NCBI RefSeq assembly: GCF_000372725.1
Contig: NW_005200835.1
Span: 1-64,000 of the forward strand
Reading direction: 5' to 3'
Length of the DNA stretch: 64,000 bases
Source of the DNA: Emiliania huxleyi CCMP1516
Lineage: Eukaryota; Haptophyta; Isochrysidales; Noelaerhabdaceae
Position numbers and translations under genes: made by a program. Within the stretch, counting starts at the first letter, position 1; every line of letters starts with the position of its first letter. Below are positions 1 to 9,333 of this stretch, in pieces. The notes beneath the pieces are model-generated. The model was given only the letters and a program-made list of their open reading frames with translations. It searched no databases and was not told the origin of the DNA.

Positions 1-563
1 CACCTTCAGGCCGTCCGGATGTAGCATACAGGTTTTTTCTTCGTACACTTCGAGACGACCGCAATAACCGCGGACAAAAAGAAAGAAAAGGCGAAAAGTT
101 CTTTTTTGGTTGCTGCGTGCACGCCGTGGCCCGAGCTGCCGCATCGACGGTCAGACGCGGCTCACGCAAAAGAGGTGGAGACGTATTTTAGAGCTGTGAT
201 TTGAGCCACGCACGCCTCGTTCTGTCGCCTCGCCGCTTGGGCACAGAAAGAATTTAACGAACACAACAAAAGAAAGAGGCGAAAATCAAATTCTTTTTGC
301 ACACTGGGCGCGGGTAAAATTCTTATGCTTCGAATTTTTCAAGACTCAGAGCACTTTCACTCACATGTCAGAAGGACTCTCGGGACTGTCACGGTACTCA
401 GCGCCCTCTGCGCCCCGCAGAGCACAGCCATCTCCCCCCGTGTAGGTCCTCGGCGGCTTCATGGACAGTCACAGTGTACGTACGGCTTGCGGCTCGTTGG
501 CTTGCGGGAGTCGCCCCCGGGGGCGCGGGGGGAGGGGTCCAAGCTTCCCCGCGCGCTGTTCGC
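1..563. other. Non-genic left edge
   Basis: No convincing coding exon is seen. The stretch has A-rich patches (AAAGAAAG, AAATTCTTTTTGC) in otherwise GC-rich DNA. It lies downstream of the minus-strand ATRIP-like gene. Long open frames across it and into that gene are antisense shadows with arginine/serine-rich composition. Confidence 0.5.
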
Positions 564-3500
564 TCATCCGCGGAGAGCGGCCGGCTTCAGCGCGTTCTGC
601 AGCATCTTGGCCGGGAGGCCGAGGCGTGCGAGGGCGGGGTGCACCTCGTTGCGCACGAGATGCTCCGTCACCACAGACAAGTCGGCAATCCACGACCCGC
701 CGGCGAGCTCCACGCACATCTCGGTGCAGCGCGCGAGCTCGAGGAGCAGCAGCAGCGAGTCCTCGACGAGGGCGAGCTCGAGTGGGTCGGCGCGGCCGCC
801 CGAGAAGAGCCAATGGACCTGCGCCTGGAGCAGGGACACGAGCCGGACGGGCAGCGCCAGATCGAGCAGCGGGTCGAGGAGGCGGCGCGGCGCAGCGGGA
901 TGCGCGACGGCGAGGCGCGAGAAGAGGCGCAGGGCGGCGCAGCTCTCTCGCGCCTCGGGCCGACCTCGCTGCGGCCAGCCATGCCGACACCCCTCTCCGC
1001 CGACCGCGCTCCCCTCCCCGTCCTCCCACCCCTCCGCATCGAGCTCCTCGGGAAACGCGCTCGCCACCGCCGCCCCACGGGCCGCCAGCCCGACAGAGTC
1101 GGCTCCACACCGCGGCAGGGCGGACCCCCACCCGTCGCCGCCCAGCGCAGCGCCCACCACACCACTCGCCGCGCGGCCCGACTGCGTGTGTGTCCGCTTG
1201 TGCTGCGTCGAGAGCAGCGCCGCCAGCCTGCCCGCGGCCGAGGAGCGGCGGGGCGGCGCAGCCGGCTTGACGAGGATGCCAAACGCCTCCTCCGACCGCA
1301 AGACCGACTCGAGCAGCGCGATCGTGGCCAGTCGGACCGGATGCGGAGAGCGCTCGCTGAGCAGCGCGCTGAACGTGCACCCGGCCACCTCGTCGCCGTC
1401 GTCGCCGTCATCGCCAAACCACCGCCGGAAGGCTGGTGGACACGGGGCTGCTGCAAGCGGCGGCTCGGCCCAAAGAAGCAGCGAGAGGGCGCGGACGGCG
1501 GGGAGGATGACCGAGGAGTCGTCGAACACGCCCCGCCTCGAAGGGGCGGTCGCGATCCGCCCCATCTCCGAGTTTGCCAGCGCGAGCAGCGCGTCCACCG
1601 TCCTCGGGCCCGTCCTCGACGCCTCCCCCATCTCCACATCGCCGGCTGCCTCGCCCGGCGACGCTCCACCGTCGCCGCCGCCGCCACCCGTCTCCCTCGC
1701 CGGCAACGCGACGGCGCGACACTCCGCAGAGGCTCCAAAGAGCGCGCAGACGGTGGCAAGAGCGGCGACGAGCAGGGCGCGCGCGCCACCTCCGCCGGCA
1801 TCGCCCCCGGCGATGCCGCCCAAAGTGTGAGTGGCGGTGCCGTGGACAGAAGCGGGCCGAGGCAGCGCGGCCAGCCAGCCGCTTTCGCCCCCGCCCGCAG
1901 CGCCCGCACGCGCCTCGTCGCGCCAGCCGGGGCTGAAGCAGCAGAGGTACGGCTGGAGGGCGGCGAGGAGTGCGGGCGCGTGGCAGTCGCCCGAGGCGAG
2001 CTGGGACGTGGCATCGAGGAGCTGATTCGTGGCGGCGAGCAACTGGCTCGCGCTCACTCCGCCGCCGCCGTGCCCAACCGTGGTCGAGAGCAGCACCAGC
2101 CTCTGCAGCGGGCCGCCAGGCCGCATCAGCAGCGGCAACAAGAGCGCGGGGTGCCGACGCACCGCGGCCGGGCCGGCGGCGCCGCCAGTGCCGCCCCCCG
2201 CCGCCACCAACGCGTCGCCGGCGGCGATCATCCCGCCGCCGCCGCCGTGCGATGGCGCCTCACTCTCGCGAGCGCCTTCCGGGGCGTCCACTGGCCCGTC
2301 GAGTTGCATCGGAGAGCTCGACTCAGCGAGCGGGTCGGCGGCGGCGGGCGGGGCGCGGTCGAGGTTGGCATCGGCGGGCGCGAGCCTCGACTCTGGCGGC
2401 GGCGAGGGCTGCTCGTCGGTGTCGTCGGGAAGAAGGGTCCGATCGGGCGCCACCAGCCGCGGAGGAGAGGGCGAGCTCTTCCGCCGGCCGAGCGACTCGG
2501 CGGCGGCGGCGCCATCCGCGGTACGAGGCGCGCCCGCCCACGCCGGGGGGTGCGAGGGGGTCTGGGCCTGCGCGGCGCGCTCGCTGCCCCCGCCGCCGCT
2601 CCCCGAAAGCCGGTGCGGCCGCCTCGCGCCGCTGAGGGCCGGCGTGCGGGGCGGCCCCTTGCTGCTGCTGCTCGCGCCGCAAAAGAGCGGGGGCGAGTCC
2701 TGCATTCCTGCACCCCCCGCCGCCGACGAACAAGCGGCGTGCGCCCGCGGCTGCGGCGGCTGCCTCGTCGCCAGCGGCGGCCTCCCTCCCTCCCTCCCTC
2801 CCTGCCTGCCCCCCTCGACAGCGGCCGGCTCCGCCGCTCGCCCGGCGGCAGAGCGCTCCGCAGCGGCGCCGCCGGCCGGCAGGGGAGGAGCGAGGCTTCC
2901 CGATGCGCGCAGAGCGGCGCGCGCCCGCTCGAGGTCGCGCGCCGTCCGCTCGAGCTCCTGCTCGAGATGGGGGCGGGTCAGGGCGAGGGCTGGGGCTAGG
3001 GGTGCAGGGGCTAGCCAGGGCGCGGGGGGGCAGGGTTCAGCGCTCGCACTCCTGCTCACGAAATGCGAGCGTCGACTGCAGCTGCCGGAGCGCCTCCGCC
3101 TCGGCGCTCTCTCGCCGACGGAGCTCGGCGTCGTACTCTGCCTGCGGAGGGCGAGCGGCGGCGGCGGTGCGGGGCGGTGGTGGGGAGGAATCCGGCACAG
3201 GGAGCGCGGCGGCGGCAGCGATGGCGTGCGGCGGCGGGCGGGAAGCAGGGGGGGGGGGGGGGGTTGTCCCTCCTTCAGTGCCTCCTCGCGCTGCCTTGCC
3301 CTCGCGGAGGTCTGCTCCGCCTCGCCCAGCCGCGCGCGCAGCACCTCCACCTCGCCGACGTACCGGTGCAGCTGCGACTCCGCCCCGCCGCCCAAGGCGC
3401 CCCCCGGCGGAAGGGGCGCTGGCAGCTGGTGCGGCGGAGCTCGGGCCGGGTCGACTGGCGGCTGCGGCTGCGGCTGTGGTTGCGGCAACGGTGGCGGCGG

Positions 3501-3839
3501 GAGCTGCTGCCGTAGCTGCCGCTGCGGCGGCGGCTGGTGGGCGAGCTGATGCGGCGGCGCTGCCGCCGCGTGCGGCATCCGCCCGCCCACCGCGGACGAC
3601 AACTGCGGCGCCGGCGCGTGCGACGTAGCCGCCCCGGCGGCAGCGGCCAGGGGACCCGGCGGGAAAAAGGAGCTGAACATGTTGCTCGACGGCGCAGGGT
3701 GCGGAGACGGTGCGGTGGCTGCGGCCGGCGCGGCGGGCATGGCGGGCGCGGCGGCATCGAGCATCGCATTGAGGACGTCGTCCGGCAGGCAGTAGTCGTC
3801 CCACTCGTCGAGTGCAGCCGTGGCCGGCCCCGCGAGCAT
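564..3839 (-). CDS. ATRIP-like DNA damage checkpoint protein
   Basis: Probable partner of the ATR kinase, which links RPA-coated single-stranded DNA to checkpoint signalling in the nucleus. The N-terminus has an acidic patch (DEWDDYCLPDDVLNAML) like the RPA-binding acidic motif of ATRIP. A short coiled coil follows (VEVLRARLGEAEQ, then AEYDAELRRRESAEAEALRQLQSTL and ELERTARDLERARA). A long helical region comes next and ends in EDSLLLLLELARCTEM, close to the EDTVLLLHGL region of animal ATRIP. Coiled-coil exons lie in different frames: one begins near 3141 and one near 2957, both after CAG acceptors, and GC donors are likely. A poly-C tract near 3250 sits in the first intron. The middle is rich in Ala/Pro and may hide further introns. 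The family call rests on domain order and short motifs, so it is moderate. Confidence 0.5.
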   Translation of the reverse strand: MLAGPATAALDEWDDYCLPDDVLNAMLDAAAPAMPAAPAAATAPSPHPAPSSNMFSSFFPPGPLAAAAGAATSHAPAPQLSSAVGGRMPHAAAAPPHQLAHQPPPQRQLRQQLPPPPLPQPQPQPQPPVDPARAPPHQLPAPLPPGGALGGGAESQLHRYVGEVEVLRARLGEAEQTSARARQREEALKEGQPPPPPLLPARRRTPSLPPPRSLCRIPPHHRPAPPPPLALRRQSTTPSSVGERAPRRRRSGSCSRRSHFVSRSASAEPCPPAPWLAPAPLAPALALTRPHLEQELERTARDLERARAALRASGSLAPPLPAGGAAAERSAAGRAAEPAAVEGGRQGGREGGRPPLATRQPPQPRAHAACSSAAGGAGMQDSPPLFCGASSSSKGPPRTPALSGARRPHRLSGSGGGGSERAAQAQTPSHPPAWAGAPRTADGAAAAESLGRRKSSPSPPRLVAPDRTLLPDDTDEQPSPPPESRLAPADANLDRAPPAAADPLAESSSPMQLDGPVDAPEGARESEAPSHGGGGGMIAAGDALVAAGGGTGGAAGPAAVRRHPALLLPLLMRPGGPLQRLVLLSTTVGHGGGGVSASQLLAATNQLLDATSQLASGDCHAPALLAALQPYLCCFSPGWRDEARAGAAGGGESGWLAALPRPASVHGTATHTLGGIAGGDAGGGGARALLVAALATVCALFGASAECRAVALPARETGGGGGDGGASPGEAAGDVEMGEASRTGPRTVDALLALANSEMGRIATAPSRRGVFDDSSVILPAVRALSLLLWAEPPLAAAPCPPAFRRWFGDDGDDGDEVAGCTFSALLSERSPHPVRLATIALLESVLRSEEAFGILVKPAAPPRRSSAAGRLAALLSTQHKRTHTQSGRAASGVVGAALGGDGWGSALPRCGADSVGLAARGAAVASAFPEELDAEGWEDGEGSAVGGEGCRHGWPQRGRPEARESCAALRLFSRLAVAHPAAPRRLLDPLLDLALPVRLVSLLQAQVHWLFSGGRADPLELALVEDSLLLLLELARCTEMCVELAGGSWIADLSVVTEHLVRNEVHPALARLGLPAKMLQNALKPAALRG

Positions 3840-3849
3840 GGTTTTCGCT

Positions 3850-4794
3850 CAACCAGGTTTTCGCTCAACCAGTTGGCTGCTTGAATTCTTTTCTTCGTAC
3901 CGGTGCACTCGCCTAAACCTAGACTGTGAATACGACTCAAGGCCGTCATCGCATTCGCCCTGGGACCCAGCGCTGACTTCTGACTGTCGTTGCGGTCTAT
4001 CCCTTTCTCGACTGTCTGAGCTTGTGCGTCTTGGGTCGTTGTGTTTTTGTGTGAAGCGCAAAGCGCCATAGTGCGCCATACGACACTGGTAGAGCAGCAT
4101 GTGTCACAGCATGCACAGCAGCATGTACAGCATGTTCATGTTGGCTGTCGCGCTCGTGCCGATCGCCGCTCTACTGCCTCCCGGCGTGGTGTCGGCGTGT
4201 CGGCGGGACGACGTCAAGCCGTTGCGCCGACTGCTCGATAAGGGCGCATTTGACGTAAGGAGCTCGTGGTTCAGCGTTAGTGCCTCCTGATCTCCTGAAA
4301 CGCAAACGCCGGTCGATTCTTGCTCGGATATTTGTCTTTTTTTCCGTCGCCCGCCGGCCCCGACGCGACCGTGGTCACCTTCTTCAACGCCTCTTGCTCC
4401 GTGGTGAGGAGCAGTCCGTGTGACACCTCGAACTCGAGGTCGGATTTCTCCCCGCGCACGTGAGTCTTCATGAGCGTGCACCCGAGCATGATGAGTCGCC
4501 GTATCTCTGACGCCTTGTGCACCGCCTCGGGCGAATCACGAGGCAGGTATGCGCAGAGCTGCGCGGTGATTTGGCGAGCGTCCTGCCTGGTGCAGCTGTT
4601 GCATCAATTCGCTCGCTCGCTCCCATTTGTCGAACGCATCGGAGAGGCGGAATGACGTCACGCCCTGTGTTTTATCGGCCGCAGTAAGATTTTGCAATGT
4701 CCAAGCGAACCCGCCAGGGGGCGGAGAGAAAGAAATCCCCGACGGAGTTTCTTCCTGGCTGCCGCGCTCCGTCGTAGCCGGCGACAATACACAC
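3850..4794. other. Possible unrecognised exons between two genes
   Basis: Two protein-like stretches occur. On the minus strand (about 4330-4690) the reading GVTSFRLSDAFDKWERASEL is followed in another frame by PRDSPEAVHKASEIRRLIM and HVRGEKSDLEFEVSHGLLLT. These look like real exons of a gene I cannot name. On the plus strand, 4099-4290 encodes a hydrophobic leader followed by CRRDDVKPLRRLLDKGA, which resembles the first helix pair of an ankyrin repeat and then stops. The two overlap, so at most one is likely to be functional. Confidence 0.25.
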
Positions 4795-5964
4795 ATGCTT
4801 CGTCCCCGCTCTCCCTCCGCCCCGCGAGCCGCGCTGCTGCACGCTGCTCGGCGCCGGCTTTCCTCCAGGTCCGACTTTCGCGGCGTCTTCCCCATCATGG
4901 CCACTCCGTTTCGCGCCGACGAGTCGCTCGACGTCGACGGCTTTCAGAAGTCCATGCGCTTCATGGCAGAGGCGGGCTGCGACGGCGCGACCATCGTGGG
5001 AGTCCTGGGCGAGTCCAACCGGATGACGGACCGCGAGCGCGAGACGCTGATTCGGGCCGCCGTCGACGCGGTAGCCGACTGCGGCCGCCCGTTTCCGATC
5101 TGCGTCGGCACGAGCCACGCGGGCACGGCTGCCACGGTCGCGCTGAGTCAGATGGCGCAGGAGCTTGGGGCGGCGGCGGTGATGGTCACGCCCACCAAGG
5201 AGCCTGCGCCGGCGAGCGACGACACGCTCGCCGAGATGTACGCGCGCGTCGCCGAGGGCTGCCCGGGCCTCCCGATCGTGCTGCAGGACCACCCCGCGTC
5301 GACCCAGGCGAGACTCGAGCCAGGTAGAGCGGTGCGTGGCGCGTCGCTTGGAACGGCGACGGCTGCGGTAGGTGCACATGAGCCCGAAGCTCATCGCGCG
5401 GATCGCGCACGAGGTGCCCGCCGTCGCGTGCATCAAGCTCGAGGCGCTCCCTACCCCGGCCCGCATCGCAGCGCTGCGCAAGCTGTGGGCGTCCGAGCTG
5501 CCGCCCGCCTCCGACTGCACGATCCTGACCGGGCTCGGCGCCCTCTACGCCGGTGCGCGCGCCAGCGAGCGAGCGTCCCTGCCCCGCCCGTTCCGCCCTC
5601 GGCCATTCGCCCGCCCCGTGCCGCAGGCTTTGACATGGAGCAGGGGACGGACGGCTTCATGACCGGCTTCGCCTTCCCCGAGATCCTGCAGGCGATGAAC
5701 GCGGCCGCCCAGCGGAAGGAGTGGGAGCGCGCGCACGCCCTCTACCAGCGCTACCTCCCCCTCCTCGTCTTCGAGCAGCAGCCCGGCGTCGCCGTCCGGA
5801 AAGAGCTCTACCGGTTGCGAGGGCTCATCGAGTGCGCACACGTGCGCCACCCGGCCGCGCCGGCGGCCGCGCCCGCGCTTGCAAAGGCGCTCGCCGAGCA
5901 GGTGGAGCGCAGCCTGCCGGGCATCGACGTCAGCCAGCCGCTGCCGGCCTCCCTCTTCGCCTAG
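4795..5964 (+). CDS. Dihydrodipicolinate synthase / N-acetylneuraminate lyase family aldolase
   Basis: A class I pyruvate-type aldolase of the DapA/NAL superfamily. Substrate is uncertain: lysine pathway 4-hydroxy-tetrahydrodipicolinate synthase, or a related keto-acid lyase. The chosen ATG gives an Arg/Ala/Ser-rich, acid-free leader (MLRPRSPSAPRAALLHAARR) typical of organelle targeting. The barrel follows: FRGVFPIMATPFRADE, GVLGESNRMTDRER, QDHPASTQ, and the Schiff-base region AVACIKLEA with the expected lysine. Exons that join in phase are 4795-5307, 5372-5552 and 5627-5964. Intron 1 is GC-AG (CAG|GCGAGA) and intron 2 is GT-AG. The predicted protein of 343 residues fits the roughly 300-residue family plus a transit peptide. 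HslU follows about 520 bp downstream on the same strand. Confidence 0.85.
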   Translation: MLRPRSPSAPRAALLHAARRRLSSRSDFRGVFPIMATPFRADESLDVDGFQKSMRFMAEAGCDGATIVGVLGESNRMTDRERETLIRAAVDAVADCGRPFPICVGTSHAGTAATVALSQMAQELGAAAVMVTPTKEPAPASDDTLAEMYARVAEGCPGLPIVLQDHPASTQARLEPGRAVRGASLGTATAAVGAHEPEAHRADRARGARRRVHQARGAPYPGPHRSAAQAVGVRAAARLRLHDPDRARRPLRRCARQRASVPAPPVPPSAIRPPRAAGFDMEQGTDGFMTGFAFPEILQAMNAAAQRKEWERAHALYQRYLPLLVFEQQPGVAVRKELYRLRGLIECAHVRHPAAPAAAPALAKALAEQVERSLPGIDVSQPLPASLFA

Positions 5965-6482
5965 GAGCGGCACGGAGAGGGTGCGTGCTGCCGAGAGGGA
6001 GAGGCGGGGCATGCCGCGCCGCCGCCGGCCGTTTGAGATGCACGTACGCAAGGCCAGACACGTCGGCCACCCTGCTGAAGGCTTACACGTTACAGCTGGT
6101 CCGTGTGGTCGGTCGAACTCGAAGGCTCGAAGCCGCTGGCAGAGTCGCGTGTCTGTCTAGCACGATTTCAGTTCTTACGATGCGGACGCCTCTCACACAG
6201 CCCACGGCGCACGCGGCGCGGCGATCGTCCGTGGACCGTGACAACCGTGGTCGCCGTGCGTGTGGTCTGTGGAGGATGACGCGAGGGGCAGGACGCGAGG
6301 ACCACCGCCGACGACCACACCGTCGTGTCGCGTGTGGTCAGAAGGTCGGTCGGGTCAGATGCAAATCGTCCTCGCCTCGGGGTTCCGCTAGGGGTTCCGG
6401 ATTGGCGAGACGCGCTTCTTGGAGGGTTCCTGCATTGTGCGCCGTCTGTCTGGCGGCCTCCACGGCTCGGCACCGGCGCATT
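5965..6482. other. Intergenic, presumed HslU promoter and 5' leader
   Basis: No gene is seen. Near 6380-6430 there are three closely spaced GGGTTCC motifs just before the HslU start. I see no TATA box. Confidence 0.4.
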
Positions 6483-8598
6483 ATGCAGAGCAGCCTGAGA
6501 ACCCTCGCCGCCGGCAGGCGGGTGGGGCGGGCGTTGGCCTCCGCGCCGTTGGCCGGCGCGGTGATAGCACCGGTCGTCGCTCGGCGCGGGCCGTCCGCGC
6601 TAATTGCCCTGCGAGCGTGCTCGTCTCAGAGTGCCGCCTCGGCACACCCGCAAGTGATTGAGGTGGAGCCGCCCGCGGACGCAGCAGCAAGCGATGAGAA
6701 GCCAGAGGCGCACCGCCCCCCTCGCGCCGCCCGCCCAACGCCCCCCCCCTGGCAGCTGTCCGCCGTGCCCTGCCACCGCCCGGTCCGGACCGGGATGGCT
6801 CCAAGAGGGTGCACCGCCCGCCTGCGCCCGCGTCGACGCCTGCGCACCGCCGATCGCAGGAGACGGAGGAGGACCGGGCGCTCCGTCCGCGCGAGATCGT
6901 CGCCTATCTCGACCGCTACATTGTGGGCCAGGATGACGCCAAGCGCGCCGTCGCCGTGGCGCTTCGGAACCGGTGGAGGCGGCAGCGGGTCGACTCGCCG
7001 CTGCGGGAGGAGATCATGCCGAAGAACATCCTGATGATCGGGCCGACGGGGGTGGGGAAGACGGAGGTTGCACGGCGCCTCGCCAAGCTGGCGAACGCCC
7101 CCTTCATCAAGGTTGAGGCGACCAAGTTCACCGAGGTTGGCTTCGTGGGGAAGGACGTCGACCAAATCATGCGCGACCTGATGGAGGCGGGCATGGCGAT
7201 GGCGAAGGTGAAGGCGGTGGAGAAGATCAAGGACAAGGTGGCCGCCAAGGTGGAGGAGCGCGTCCTCGACTGCCTCGTCGGCGCGACCAACATCCAGCAC
7301 AACCGCGAGGCGTTCCGCAAGCTGCTGCGGATGGGGCACCTCGACGACCGGCTCATCGAGGCGCGGGGCGGGGCAGGGCGGCCACCCGCGCGGGCGGGAG
7401 TCCACCCGCGAGAGAGGGCGCCTGTGTCCGTAGGTGGAGGTGCCCGAGCGCAAGCCGAGCGGGCAGGGCGACCCTGCGAACGGGAACGGCTTTCCGATGA
7501 ACGAGATCATCCTGAGGTTCGACAAGATGATGCACGGCCGCCAAAAGATGGAGAAGCGGGAGATGTCGCTCAAGGAGGCGGTGCCGATCCTGACGGAGCT
7601 CGAGTCGGAGAAGCTCATCTCGGAGGACGACATCAAGCGGCAGGCGCTCTGGAGCGTGGAGCAGGAGGGGATCGTCTTCATCGACGAGATCGACAAGATC
7701 TGCTCGCGCGGTACGCACACGCGCGCGCGCACACACGGCGGCGCAGCGCACGGCCGCGCATCGCTCGCGACCCGCGCCCCTCGCAGGCGACTACCGCGGC
7801 TCGGCCGACGCCTCCTCGGAGGGCGTGCAGCGCGACTTGCTGCCGCTGCTAGAGGGCTCGACAGTCACCACAAAGCACGGCAACGTCAACACGGACCACA
7901 TCCTCTTCATCGCCTCGGGCGCCTTCCACTTTTGCAAGCCGTCCGACCTGCTGGCCGAGCTGCAGGGCCGCCTCCCGATCCGCGTCGAGCTCAAGCCGCT
8001 CACCGAGAAGGACATGTGCGCCATCCTAGAAGCCGAATCCGGACCCCCGCCTTCCATCAAGCCTTCCAACAAGCAGACGAGAGGACACGTATTCAGCTCA
8101 ACTGCGCCGCATCCCGCGGTAGTCATTGTACTCGTAGCCCGTGTATTCACGCGCCGCTCTGCATACACGGCGCGAGACCGTAGTCCCACCCTGCCCTCGG
8201 TGGCTTCATCGCTCAGGTACACCATCCTCACCGAGCCGGAGCCCAACCTCATCAAGCAGCAGTGCGCCCTCATGTTTACCGAGGGCGTGCAGCTCGAGTT
8301 CACGGACGAGGCCAAGTGGCGGATGGCCAAGCTCGCCACGCAGATCAACCGCGACGTCGAGAACATCGGCGCGCGCCGGCTGCACACCATCATCGAGCGG
8401 CTGATGGAGGACCTTTCCTTCTCGGCCACGGACCGCGCGGGCGACAAGGCTTGACGGCGAGAAGAGGCTGCTGCTCGGCGAGAGACAACATTTCAGGACC
8501 CGCTGAACACTCCATAGGTCGTCATCGACGCAGACATGGTCCAGGAGCGGGTCGGAGAGCTGGCCAAAAAGTCGGACCTCTCGCGGTTCATCTTGTAA
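6483..8598 (+). CDS. hslU: HslU, ATPase/unfoldase subunit of the HslUV protease (mitochondrial)
   Basis: AAA+ ring ATPase that unfolds substrates for the HslV peptidase. It is found in bacteria and in mitochondria of many protists. The leader [20 protein letters not shown] looks mitochondrial. Core motifs are [20 protein letters not shown], Walker [28 protein letters not shown], Walker [28 protein letters not shown], the sensor region [33 protein letters not shown], and the HslV-contacting C-terminus DLSRFIL. Exons in consistent phase: 6483-6707, 6860-7360, 7434-7710, 7787-8015, 8217-8448, 8518-8598. Introns 1, 2 and 5 start with GC; introns 3 and 4 start with GT. The I-domain after exon 2 is shorter than in E. 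coli, as in other mitochondrial forms. Only the first intron boundary is uncertain. Confidence 0.95.
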
Positions 8599-9333
8599 GC
8601 GCCAGAGCAGCGTAGCCGGCGGCGCCTCCTCGCCGTGCTGCCGTCCTCTCTCCCAGATCCCTTGGGGTACCTGGCACCGGCGCTCGGAGCGCTAGCCGCG
8701 GCAGCCGTGGCAGCAGCAGCACACTCCATTAGCGTGTCTTGGAGTGATGGGGGGGGTGCGTACTTTGCGGGTTGGCCGTTCGCGTTCGTCGCGGGGCGGC
8801 GGTGACACGCACCTCGGACTACTGTGCGAGGTGCGCCAGTGCTCTGATGTCTGAACTATACTGGAGAGTTGTACAGTGGGTGTTGCCATTTTGCTAATGT
8901 TCCCGGGCCGACACGACCTCTTCCATCTACGCGACGCGCAGCGGTGATGACACCGGCAACGAAAGAAAAACGAAAACCACTGGAAGAGGACGCGCACGCG
9001 CACAAAATTTTGGGGTTTGGATTTTCATGCTCTTTGTTATTCATGCATGTAAAGAGTGGAACTAGTGTACGTAAAGAGGTAAAGTGTGAATCCAGAAGAC
9101 GGGACCGGCGAGGGACGCGGCCAGAAAGAAAGAAAGAGGTTAGTGGTGCACTAACCTCCGAGAAACCCATCGGGTCGCTTCTCATCGCAAACCCTGTCAG
9201 CAGAGTCCTCCTACGGGAATTACGTAAGAGCCACATACACGGAAATGGACGTGCGCAGAAAGCGACCTGCCTTCGGGACATCGTTACGCGTGATTGCGCG
9301 TGGAGGCAGGTCGACGGGTCTCAGCGACCTATA
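8599..9333. other. Intergenic / 5' leader of the RAP gene
   Basis: Open in frame with the next gene from 8869, but the translation before 9334 has no domain-like character. It contains relatively AT-rich stretches (around 9000-9080) and GAAAGAAAGAAAG near 9130. Either UTR or a poorly conserved N-terminal extension. Confidence 0.35.

Noticed and set aside
325-3628. Long plus-strand open frames opposite the ATRIP-like gene
   Set aside because: Arg/Ser/Pro-rich composition typical of antisense GC-rich DNA; no domain motifs, while the minus strand shows conserved segments.
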